Shown one piece after another: positions 5,612 through 11,096 of a stretch of 11,096 nucleotides of DNA. How positions within the stretch are numbered: the stretch's first letter is position 1; the number at the start of each line of letters is the position of its first letter. The DNA is from Gammaproteobacteria bacterium (GTDB taxonomy: Bacteria > Pseudomonadota > Gammaproteobacteria > Steroidobacterales > Woeseiaceae). The notes beneath the pieces were generated by a model. It did no database searches and was not told the origin of the DNA. It saw nothing but the letters and a program-made list of their open reading frames with translations. The stretch spans positions 1 through 11,096 of the forward strand of contig JAOUNK010000074.1 of assembly GCA_029881015.1 (NCBI GenBank), in the 5' to 3' direction. Both the position numbers and the translations under genes were made by a program.

Positions 5612-7336
5612 CTAGTCCTGGTAGATCACGGCAACCGTACCGGCGATCGCTGACGTACTGGCGAACTTGTACAACGAGTGCTTGCCATTGCTGGCATTAC
5701 CCACGGCCAGGTCCGTCTTGCCATCCGAGTTGAAGTCGCCGGTCGCGAGCGAGAATCCGTAGCGCATGCCGGTTCTCGGCAGTCCGTCGCTGCGGAAATG
5801 ACGTTCATCGAGATACTGGTGACCGTTGTGCGTCAAGCCGGTGCCATTGGAACCGTACAGCACCAGGACCGTGCCCGCGTCAACGTAGTTCTTGTCGTTC
5901 TTCTTGAGATCCTCACCCGGCACACCGATGACCAGGTCGTCGATTCCGTCGTCGTTGAGATCGCCGACAGCCAGTGCCGCGCCGAAGAGATCACCGGCCT
6001 CTACCGCGCCCGTGATGTTCTTGGTCTTCTGGTGGAACGACGCATGCCGGTTTGCCTGTCTGCCGCTTATCGTGCCCGTGACCAGGCCTCCGGAGGACTC
6101 ATTGGAAAACCGTCCATCGTACCCGTAGAGAATGTGAACCATGCCGGCATTCTTGACATCGCCGATGGCCTCCCCGGGTACACCGATGGCGAGATCATCA
6201 ACACCGTCGCCGTCGAAATCGCCCGCCGCGAGCGCGGCACCGAAGTAGTCGCCGGATTCCATGCCACCTGAAACGCCCTCCAGGTTTTGGGTTATCCACT
6301 CGTTCCCCAGCAGACCGAGCCCGCCCTCTTTGACGGCCGTCGCATCATAGGCTTTGCCGTAGACGATATTGACGCCTCCGGCATTGGCAACATTGTCTTT
6401 GCTCGAGAGTGCATTACCTGTCCAGTTGTCCCTCGGCACGCCGATGGCCAGATCGCTGGTGCCATCCCCATTGAAGTCGCCTGTCGCAAGCGCTGTACCG
6501 AAACGTTCTTTTTCCTTGCGGTCGCCCGACAGGTTCTGCTGGCTCCAGGCCGAATCGTTGAAATGCGTAAAGCCCTCTGCGCAATAGTCGAGGTCTGTAT
6601 TGACGTCGCCCATAACCACATTGACACCGCCTGCGTCGTCATAGGATCCAATGTCCTCGTGAGGCGCGCCAATGGCGATGTCGATACCGCCGTCATCGTT
6701 GAAGTCGCCGATCGCCAATGCGGCACCGACATTGTCGTAGGCCTCGACTTTTCCCTTGATGTTGAACATGCCCTGGTGAAACTGATCCATGGGGGTCCAG
6801 TCCTTGGCCAGTTGACCGAAAATCGTTTTGCAGTATGTCTCGCCGGCACGCCCAATGAAATTGACCATGCCGGCGTTTTTTGTCTCGCCGATGTCTTCGC
6901 CCGGAACGCCGACAAAGAATTCCTTCCTCGAGTGCCCCACGATGGCATGGCCGAAGCGATCACCCGTCTCCGCGCCACCACGGACCTTCGTATTGCCGGT
7001 GCCATCGAAGAACTGACTGGGATACGACTTGCCCTGGTACCATTTCTCGGTCTTGGTCGGGTCGAGCGCGCCATCGGTCTTGCGAACCTGGAATACGGCG
7101 CCGGCCTTCTTGCCACTTATCGAGTATCGGGGCGCACCGATCAGCAAGTAGTCCCCGGCCGCTCCTACCGAGTAGCCAAACTCGGAATCCACCTGTTGCG
7201 TCTGGCCGAGTGATGCCAGCGTGAATTCGTCCACATTGTTGCGGTCGAGATCGGCCAGTGCAGGCGGGGAGGCGAGCAGCGCACCGGCAGCGAGTGCGAT
7301 TGATTTTGCCATCGTCGGCTTACCACTCTTCTTCAT
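5612..7336 (-). CDS. Secreted FG-GAP repeat protein, integrin-alpha-like beta-propeller
   Basis: A 574-aa exported protein. The start at 7336 has GGGAGG eight bases upstream. The longer frame from 7411 would overlap the previous gene by 92 bp and bury the signal peptide. The signal peptide is residues 1-28, with cleavage after ALA. Seven FG-GAP-type repeats follow, at about 53-82, 126-160, 203-243, 279-327, 364-405, 450-495 and 524-573, with the recurring pattern FGxALAxGDFNxDGxxDLAIGxPGE. Five carry a calcium-loop motif: DFNDDGGID (211-219), DFNGDGTSD (287-295), DFDGDGVDD (373-381), DLNDDGIDD (459-467) and DFNSDGKTD (534-542). Seven repeats make a closed propeller, a ligand or protein-binding fold. 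Cys169 and Cys252 may pair. It overlaps the preceding gene by 17 bp and lies 48 nt before the kinase gene, so it may be the sensor or ligand-presenting partner of the kinase TPR domain. No enzymatic domain is visible. Confidence 0.9.
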   Translation of the reverse strand: MKKSGKPTMAKSIALAAGALLASPPALADLDRNNVDEFTLASLGQTQQVDSEFGYSVGAAGDYLLIGAPRYSISGKKAGAVFQVRKTDGALDPTKTEKWYQGKSYPSQFFDGTGNTKVRGGAETGDRFGHAIVGHSRKEFFVGVPGEDIGETKNAGMVNFIGRAGETYCKTIFGQLAKDWTPMDQFHQGMFNIKGKVEAYDNVGAALAIGDFNDDGGIDIAIGAPHEDIGSYDDAGGVNVVMGDVNTDLDYCAEGFTHFNDSAWSQQNLSGDRKEKERFGTALATGDFNGDGTSDLAIGVPRDNWTGNALSSKDNVANAGGVNIVYGKAYDATAVKEGGLGLLGNEWITQNLEGVSGGMESGDYFGAALAAGDFDGDGVDDLAIGVPGEAIGDVKNAGMVHILYGYDGRFSNESSGGLVTGTISGRQANRHASFHQKTKNITGAVEAGDLFGAALAVGDLNDDGIDDLVIGVPGEDLKKNDKNYVDAGTVLVLYGSNGTGLTHNGHQYLDERHFRSDGLPRTGMRYGFSLATGDFNSDGKTDLAVGNASNGKHSLYKFASTSAIAGTVAVIYQD

Positions 7337-7928
7337 CGTTTGGGCCTCCCTCGTAGACTTCCTCTCCATTGCCATCATCGTCGTCCGCCGGTGCCGGCTT
7401 TTCCTCGGCACGTCCGGGCTGGTAGTTACCGCGCTTTTCCTCAGCGAACGCCTGCGGATCGTCCTGGGAGACGGGCATCAGCGTGTACTGTGCCGGCCCG
7501 AGCGCGCCCTGGACATTCACGGAAAGCGTGCCGTCCGGGCCCAGGCGTGCATTCCAGGCGCCCATAAGCGGCAGGTCCTGTCCGGTGTAGTGCCCGGGTT
7601 GCGTCCGCCGGATGTCCTTGAGCACGACCATCATTGGCTGTATCCGCAGCACAAACATGTGCAGCCAGGAATCGACGGCGTAGGCACGCCCCGCCTGGAT
7701 ACGAATGCGTTTACCGATCGAGGTGACGACCCATTCGCCGTCGATAGGGGTGACTGCGCCCTGCGGCACCGTATGGGCCATGGGAAGAAAGGCCGGGAGC
7801 TCCGGCACGGGCTGCTGGGCCCGGGCGGGCAGCGCCCACAGGCCACAGGTCATAAGACAAATGGCGACGACCGAATGACGCCACAGGGCTCGTGAGCCCG
7901 GCAGGCTGTGTCTACGTTGAAATTGCAT
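7320..7928 (-). CDS. Secreted protein with acidic C-terminal tail, family not recognised
   Basis: A 202-aa protein. The ATG at 7928 is preceded by GGGAGAG with suitable spacing. A Sec signal peptide covers residues 1-37 (hydrophobic core about 19-33, cleavage after ARA). The mature part has a compact, beta-looking region at about 55-155 (GEWVVTSIGKRIRIQAGRAY, then MGAWNARLG), with no cysteine and no motif I know. A hydrophilic linker follows, then a very acidic tail: eleven of the last twenty-one residues are Asp or Glu, ending DEEEW. Its end overlaps the propeller gene start by 17 bp, so the two are translationally coupled. It is the first gene of the four-gene operon. The acidic tail could bind calcium or basic surfaces, but this is inference. 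Confidence 0.8.
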   Translation of the reverse strand: MQFQRRHSLPGSRALWRHSVVAICLMTCGLWALPARAQQPVPELPAFLPMAHTVPQGAVTPIDGEWVVTSIGKRIRIQAGRAYAVDSWLHMFVLRIQPMMVVLKDIRRTQPGHYTGQDLPLMGAWNARLGPDGTLSVNVQGALGPAQYTLMPVSQDDPQAFAEEKRGNYQPGRAEEKPAPADDDDGNGEEVYEGGPNDEEEW

Positions 7929-7970
7929 GAAAACTCTCCCTGTTGGCCCCTCGACGGAGGTGCCCTACCA

Positions 7971-7983
7971 TCCCTAGCAGGGA
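7971..7983. promoter_or_regulatory. Short palindrome in the leader of the kinase/sigma operon
   Basis: TCCCT-AGC-AGGGA is a perfect inverted repeat with 5-bp arms, 43 nt upstream of the first gene of the operon (ATG at 7928). No standard -35/-10 pair is evident between 7929 and 7990, so the operon promoter may be of an alternative class. The palindrome is short and may be coincidental. Confidence 0.25.
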
Positions 7984-7991
7984 GTCAGCGA

Positions 7992-8017
7992 AAAACCGGT
8001 CATCGCCGACCGATTTT
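7992..8017 (-). terminator. Rho-independent-like hairpin after the VOC gene
   Basis: Read on the minus strand, arms AAAATCGGTC and GACCGGTTTT pair over ten positions, one of them a G-U, around a six-base loop (GGCGAT), followed by a short T run. On the plus strand the same place would have a C-A mismatch, so it suits the minus-strand transcript better. It lies about 55 nt past the VOC stop (8073) and 63 nt before the operon start (7928), so it should insulate the operon from read-through. Confidence 0.55.
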
Positions 8018-8072
8018 CTTCAAGCCGCTCGCAAGACCGTGTTTTTCAATTGCATTGGTCAGGAGCCGCCGA

Positions 8073-8480
8073 TCAGGCGTAATTCTCCTGGTACTCCGCC
8101 GACGGTTCGGTGACCTGGATTACGTCTACAAGGATGCCGTTCGGATCCTGGACGATGAAGTGGCGCTGTCCCCAGGTTTCAGTCTTGATTTCCGAGACAA
8201 GGTCCAAGCTGATTGACGTTAGTCGGTCATACTCGGCGTCCACATCTTCGACTTCAAAATTCAGGATCAGTCCCTGAACGGACTTTCTGAAACCGGGCGG
8301 TACGCTGGGATGGTCGCGACTGACCACGGCGAGTTCGAAGGCCGGGTTCGATTTCGACCTGAGACTTACGTACCACTCCGTCTCAAAAGTCATCTCAAAC
8401 CCGAATTTGTCGGTGTAGAACTTCGCCGTATTCACAACATCGCCTGTCTCGAGAACGGGGTAAAAGCTCAATAGCTGCAT
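8073..8480 (-). CDS. VOC-superfamily (glyoxalase/bleomycin-resistance fold) protein
   Basis: A 135-aa protein from the ATG at 8480, preceded by GAGGAG nine bases upstream. An ATG at 8516 would extend the protein into the operator palindrome and has no ribosome binding site. Family features are the opening FYPVLETGDVVNTAKFY, then GFEMTFETEWYVSL, LILNFEVEDVDAEYDRL (71-87) and the closing FIVQDPNGILVDVIQ (108-122), the standard paired beta-alpha-beta-beta-beta modules of a small VOC protein. The usual terminal metal-ligand Glu appears as Asp119, so metal use is uncertain. The substrate is unknown. It is divergent from a TetR regulator with two shared operators, so it is probably induced by a small molecule that the protein binds, modifies or sequesters. 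Confidence 0.85.
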   Translation of the reverse strand: MQLLSFYPVLETGDVVNTAKFYTDKFGFEMTFETEWYVSLRSKSNPAFELAVVSRDHPSVPPGFRKSVQGLILNFEVEDVDAEYDRLTSISLDLVSEIKTETWGQRHFIVQDPNGILVDVIQVTEPSAEYQENYA

Positions 8481-8507
8481 ATTTGCCGGCTCCTCATTCG
8501 GGTAACG

Positions 8508-8526
8508 AACATACATCGTGTATGTT
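8508..8526. promoter_or_regulatory. TetR operator O1: perfect palindrome
   Basis: AACATACA-TCG-TGTATGTT, a perfect 8-bp inverted repeat with a 3-bp centre, lies between the divergent VOC and TetR genes. Its inner 17 bp has the same form as the second site at 8536-8552. Its length, symmetry and location are typical of a TetR-family dimer site. Confidence 0.85.
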
Positions 8527-8530
8527 GCTC

Positions 8531-8559
8531 AACGTACATACAAAGTGTATGTTTGTCAA
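8531..8559. promoter_or_regulatory. Divergent promoters of the VOC and tetR genes
   Basis: On the minus strand TTGACA (8559-8554) matches the -35 consensus fully and is followed after 17 bp by TACGTT (8536-8531), a poor -10, for the VOC gene. On the plus strand TTGCTC (8525-8530), 17 bp and TATGTT (8548-8553) would start transcription close to the tetR ATG at 8560, giving a leaderless message, which agrees with the absence of a ribosome binding site there. Both lie within the palindromes, so the bound repressor would block both directions. Confidence 0.45.
8536..8552. promoter_or_regulatory. TetR operator O2: second copy of the palindrome
   Basis: ACATACA-AAG-TGTATGT has 7-bp perfect arms and a 3-bp centre, the same half-sites as O1. 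Centre-to-centre distance to O1 is 27 bp. It overlaps the predicted tetR -10 and lies between the -35 and -10 predicted for the VOC gene. Confidence 0.85.
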
Positions 8560-9153
8560 ATGGCACGAGCACACTCAAAGGTAAGGCAGGGCGAGGAGAC
8601 AGCAGGGACACTCGTGGACATCGGGATGCGACTGTTTAGCACGCACGGGTTCCACGGTGTTTCTGCGGAGCAAATCGTCGAATCGGCGGGGTTGAGCCGT
8701 GGGGCCTTGTACCACCATTTCGGTGGCAAGCTTGGCCTGTTCGAGGCGGTGTTTGTCGAGTGCGAGCGAGAAATTGCGTCTCGGATCGAAGCGGCAGCGC
8801 GCCGCAAGCAAGTGTCGGTAGATCAGTTGGTCGCCGGTTCTATTGCCTTCCTGGATGCCTGTGCTGATAGTGCACTGCGACGCATAGTCATTGATGACGC
8901 GCCAAGCGTGTTGGGATGGTCTAAATGGCGCGAGATCGACGCTGCCCACGGACTCGCCCTTCTGCGCGGTGCCGTTGAACGCCTGCGTCACGAGGGGAAA
9001 ATCGAACCGTACAGTGTCGACGCACTGACCTATCTATTGTCCGGCGCCATGAACGAGCTTGCGATGTGGGTTGCCGAATCGAAGGCGCCACAAACAGACT
9101 TGCGTGCGGCGAAGCGAAGTATCGAGGCAACCATTCTCGCCATTGCCCGGTAA
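8560..9153 (+). CDS. TetR-family transcriptional repressor
   Basis: A 197-aa protein from ATG 8560 (MARAHSKVRQ). A longer reading from 8518 would translate the operators and is rejected. The TetR DNA-binding domain occupies about residues 14-60, with the helix-turn-helix at VSAEQIVESAGLSRGALYHHF (34-54), including the typical ALYHHFGGK ending. Residues 61-197 are the helical ligand-binding and dimerisation domain, variable as usual, with Trp120, Trp123 and Trp170 as possible pocket residues. It is divergent from the VOC gene and should repress both itself and that gene through the two palindromes. The inducer is unknown. No Shine-Dalgarno is seen at 8560, so translation may be leaderless. Confidence 0.93.
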   Translation: MARAHSKVRQGEETAGTLVDIGMRLFSTHGFHGVSAEQIVESAGLSRGALYHHFGGKLGLFEAVFVECEREIASRIEAAARRKQVSVDQLVAGSIAFLDACADSALRRIVIDDAPSVLGWSKWREIDAAHGLALLRGAVERLRHEGKIEPYSVDALTYLLSGAMNELAMWVAESKAPQTDLRAAKRSIEATILAIAR

Positions 9154-9206
9154 GCCGCTGTATGCTGTTTAGTCGTTGAAAGGAAGGGTTAACACCGACC
9201 AACGTA

Positions 9207-10217
9207 ATGAATGCCGTATCAAGAAACTCAGCTCAGCTAATTTGCATCTGGCTTGCCCTGTTGGCCGTGGCGCCCGGGGTGCAGGCTCAGCAGGCCGACC
9301 CATCACTGGTTGCCACCACGGATCGCTATGAATTTCACAGCAACTTCTGGGTCAACCTGCACCATTTTCTGTATGCCCAGGCAAAAAAGCCCGATGACGG
9401 GAGACTACCCCGGGGACGCTCACTGAGCCGCGAGCAATGGCAGGCGATGAACGACGCCATCACCTGGTACCGGGAGCACCTCGCGGACAGGGACCTGCTG
9501 CTTGATGAGCGCATGTATAACATCAAGCGCGCGCTGATCCGGTACGGGCCAAACGATGTCCCCGATCATGCGGCGGTGACGGAACAACACCGGGCTCGCC
9601 TGGAGGCTGCGGCGCGGGTGTACCGCAATCACTACTGGCCACGCCATGACCACCAGAACCGCGCCATCTGGGCCTGGCATGAGAGCCTCATCCGCGCCCT
9701 TGAGAACGGCGTGCTGGACCGCATTGCGGACCTCGCGAACGAGCCATGGCCCGACGGTCCCATCCGGGTCGACCTGACCTGGGACGCCAACTGGGCCGGC
9801 GCTTATTGCACCACCCGCCCCGTCCACGCTGTCATCACCTCGCGGCAGGGCGGGCCCGACAACAGCTGGCCACCGGGTGGGTGGCTGGAGCTGCTGTTCC
9901 ACGAGCCTTCCCATGCGCTGATCGATCCGAACAGCTCTGCCGTGGCAAAAGCCATTGCCGCTGCCGCGAATGAGCTGGACATCGAGCCCCCGCGAGGGCT
10001 CTGGCACGGCGTGCTGTTCTACCTGTCGGGGTCGGCCACCCGGGAGGGCCTGGCCGCAGAGGGTGTCGAACACAGCCTGCTTATGCACGATGAGGGAATT
10101 TTTTCTGACTACCATGCGGCCTTGCTTGCCTGCATGCCGGCCTACCTCGCCGGTGATATCGGCCTCGATGAGGCCATGCTCAGGGTCCTGAAGGTCTTGC
10201 AGGCAGACGCGAATTGA
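9207..10217 (+). CDS. Secreted protein with HExxH motif, putative zinc metallopeptidase-like
   Basis: A 336-aa protein with a Sec signal peptide at residues 1-27 (LICIWLALLAVAPG core, cleavage after VQA). The motif HEPSH at 232-236, within LELLFHEPSHALIDP, fits the HExxH zinc-binding helix of metallopeptidases, and a conserved-looking WHGVLFY follows at 266-272, whose His267 could be a third ligand. The rest is helical and Trp-rich (residues 80-165) and does not match a family I can name. HExxH alone is not proof of peptidase activity, and Pro inside the motif is unusual. The protein should act in the periplasm or outside the cell. The only ribosome-binding-like run (AGGAAGGG, 9181-9188) lies about 18 nt before the ATG, too far to be ideal; no other in-frame start fits better. 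Confidence 0.75.
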   Translation: MNAVSRNSAQLICIWLALLAVAPGVQAQQADPSLVATTDRYEFHSNFWVNLHHFLYAQAKKPDDGRLPRGRSLSREQWQAMNDAITWYREHLADRDLLLDERMYNIKRALIRYGPNDVPDHAAVTEQHRARLEAAARVYRNHYWPRHDHQNRAIWAWHESLIRALENGVLDRIADLANEPWPDGPIRVDLTWDANWAGAYCTTRPVHAVITSRQGGPDNSWPPGGWLELLFHEPSHALIDPNSSAVAKAIAAAANELDIEPPRGLWHGVLFYLSGSATREGLAAEGVEHSLLMHDEGIFSDYHAALLACMPAYLAGDIGLDEAMLRVLKVLQADAN

Positions 10218-10309
10218 TGGGCCTCGACCTCAACTCCTTGCCACTCGCCTGGATACTCGAATCGGTGCCGCTATTGCGCCGGAAGGCCTCCTCGCAGCGT
10301 CGGCCGTGA
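10217..10309 (+). CDS. Doubtful 30-codon ORF coupled to the preceding stop
   Basis: The preceding gene's TGA (10215-10217) shares its A with an ATG, giving TGATG, the usual arrangement for coupled genes. The frame reads MGLDLNSLPLAWILESVPLL, then a basic end, stopping at 10307-10309. It has one hydrophobic segment and no recognised family. It may be the remains of a longer downstream gene or chance. The rest of the interval to 10345 shows no clear terminator. Confidence 0.2.
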   Translation: MGLDLNSLPLAWILESVPLLRRKASSQRRP

Positions 10310-10345
10310 CCCGGTCAATGAATTTTTTGCGAATTACTTCGACAA

Positions 10346-11065
10346 CTACTTTTCCGTGCTCGGTTCGCCACAGTTATCAACGGATGATGCGCTATTGCGT
10401 CGATAGTCGATGACCTCGTTGATTTCAGGTAGGGGTATGGCTTCAGAAAACCACTGTTCTGGCATTGGTGAGAAATCGACCAGCGAGTATTTGTAGTTGA
10501 ATACACTTTGACCGTCGTGTATCTCGATATGAAAAGGAATGAGCCGCTCCTCTACAGTGCGCCAATCGAGAAAGCGCGATTCGATTTTCGGTGCTTCGGA
10601 AAACTCGAACAGCATACCTTCTGGCTTATCAGGGGTCTTGCCGCTCACCATGTGTACAGTGCCACCGAAAGGAAAAGGGCCGCTAATCGTTGAATACAGG
10701 CCGCCGCCAAACTCGACATTTTCGTTGTGTCTCTTTTCGGCAATGATCTCGTCGAAATACGCCAGCAGCGCGTGATATTGGTGGCCCAAGGCAAAGACTC
10801 TGTATAAGTTCGGACCTAGTTGTGCGGCACCGTCCTGCGCAGCCCAACCCCACGGCCCTTCCACGACAAAGAGTTGCTCGTTCGCGTCGACAAAGCGAAT
10901 TGCAGCCCTGTCAGCGGCCTGAAAGTAAGATTCTGCTGTATATGACTGTCCGTCAGATGCCTGGACCTCTGCGACAGTTCTGACAGCCCGTGTCATGCAT
11001 TCGCTGCTCGTCCATCCGGCCGAGCTGCAGACACACGCCAATACAGCGACAAGAAACCTGACCAT
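10346..11065 (-). CDS. Exported protein of unknown function (239 aa)
   Basis: I place the start at ATG 11065 (MVRFLVAVLACVC), with GGGG nine bases upstream. An in-frame GTG at 11083 is the alternative. The N-terminus is a short signal sequence. VLAC at residues 8-11 resembles a weak lipobox, so a lipoprotein is possible, but cleavage by signal peptidase I near Ala16 is equally likely. The mature protein contains a FALGHQYHALLAYFDEI helix (91-107), a glycine-rich FGGGLYSTISGPFPFGGTV segment (119-137) and a beta-rich C-terminal part with Cys232 near the end. No catalytic motif is recognised. Base composition looks less GC-rich than the kinase and Lgt regions. It converges on the 9207-10217 gene. 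Confidence 0.65.
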   Translation of the reverse strand: MVRFLVAVLACVCSSAGWTSSECMTRAVRTVAEVQASDGQSYTAESYFQAADRAAIRFVDANEQLFVVEGPWGWAAQDGAAQLGPNLYRVFALGHQYHALLAYFDEIIAEKRHNENVEFGGGLYSTISGPFPFGGTVHMVSGKTPDKPEGMLFEFSEAPKIESRFLDWRTVEERLIPFHIEIHDGQSVFNYKYSLVDFSPMPEQWFSEAIPLPEINEVIDYRRNSASSVDNCGEPSTEK

Positions 11066-11096
11066 TATCTGCGACCCCAACACGTAGATTCGTAAT

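Noticed and set aside
6287..7213. 308-codon open frame opposite the FG-GAP gene
   Set aside because: Mirror of the repetitive FG-GAP codons; its repeats follow the antisense of the DxDxDG motifs.
7337..7411. Extended N-terminus of the FG-GAP protein from ATG 7411
   Set aside because: It would place 25 basic residues before the signal peptide; the start at 7336 has a GGGAGG ribosome binding site.
9420..10115. 231-codon minus-strand frame opposite the HExxH gene
   Set aside because: The plus-strand gene has a clear signal peptide and motif; the antisense protein has neither.
10280..10345. Terminator between the two convergent right-hand genes
   Set aside because: A T run (10322-10328) exists but the only nearby stem is GGCC/GGCC with four pairs and a long loop; not convincing.

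Overview
The window looks like chromosomal DNA of a GC-rich proteobacterium. An environmental or marine gammaproteobacterium of the Woeseiaceae, Steroidobacteraceae or Xanthomonadales kind would fit, because of the TIGR02999-type ECF sigma factor paired with a transmembrane Ser/Thr kinase, the Sec-type signal peptides, the lipoprotein plus Lgt paralogue and the IS30-family element. This placement is an inference from gene style, not from a marker gene. No rRNA, tRNA or CRISPR array was seen.

Layout. Positions 1-135 are the outer end of an IS30-family insertion sequence that runs off the left edge: the transposase N-terminus on the minus strand and one terminal inverted repeat. Positions 136-787 are gene-poor, with an imperfect 22-nt direct repeat, a small possibly frameshifted membrane-protein gene (minus strand), and four TCAGG boxes exactly 11 bp apart upstream of the next gene. 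Positions 788-2198 (plus) hold a lipoprotein gene and, 7 nt later, an Lgt-like membrane protein gene. Its last 26 bp overlap the convergent sigma-factor gene.

Positions 7928-2173 (minus) form the core of the window, an apparent four-gene operon read right to left: a secreted protein with an acidic tail; a secreted seven-repeat FG-GAP (integrin-alpha-like) beta-propeller; a transmembrane Ser/Thr kinase with an extracytoplasmic TPR domain; and an ECF sigma factor of the STPK-associated type. No anti-sigma factor is visible. The sigma factor lacks the usual acidic patch in region 2.2 and has threonines there. A reasonable model is that the two secreted proteins sense or present something outside the inner membrane, the TPR-kinase carries the signal inward, and the kinase activates the sigma factor by phosphorylation, as described for PknT/EcfP of Vibrio parahaemolyticus. 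A hairpin at about 7992-8017 separates this operon from the gene upstream of it.

Positions 8073-9153 are a divergent pair, a VOC/glyoxalase-fold protein and a TetR-family repressor, with two matching palindromic operators between them. Positions 9207-10217 (plus) encode a secreted protein of unknown family with an HExxH motif. Positions 10346-11065 (minus) encode an unrecognised exported protein. The best candidate for an undescribed system is the propeller / acidic-tail / TPR-kinase / ECF-sigma operon.
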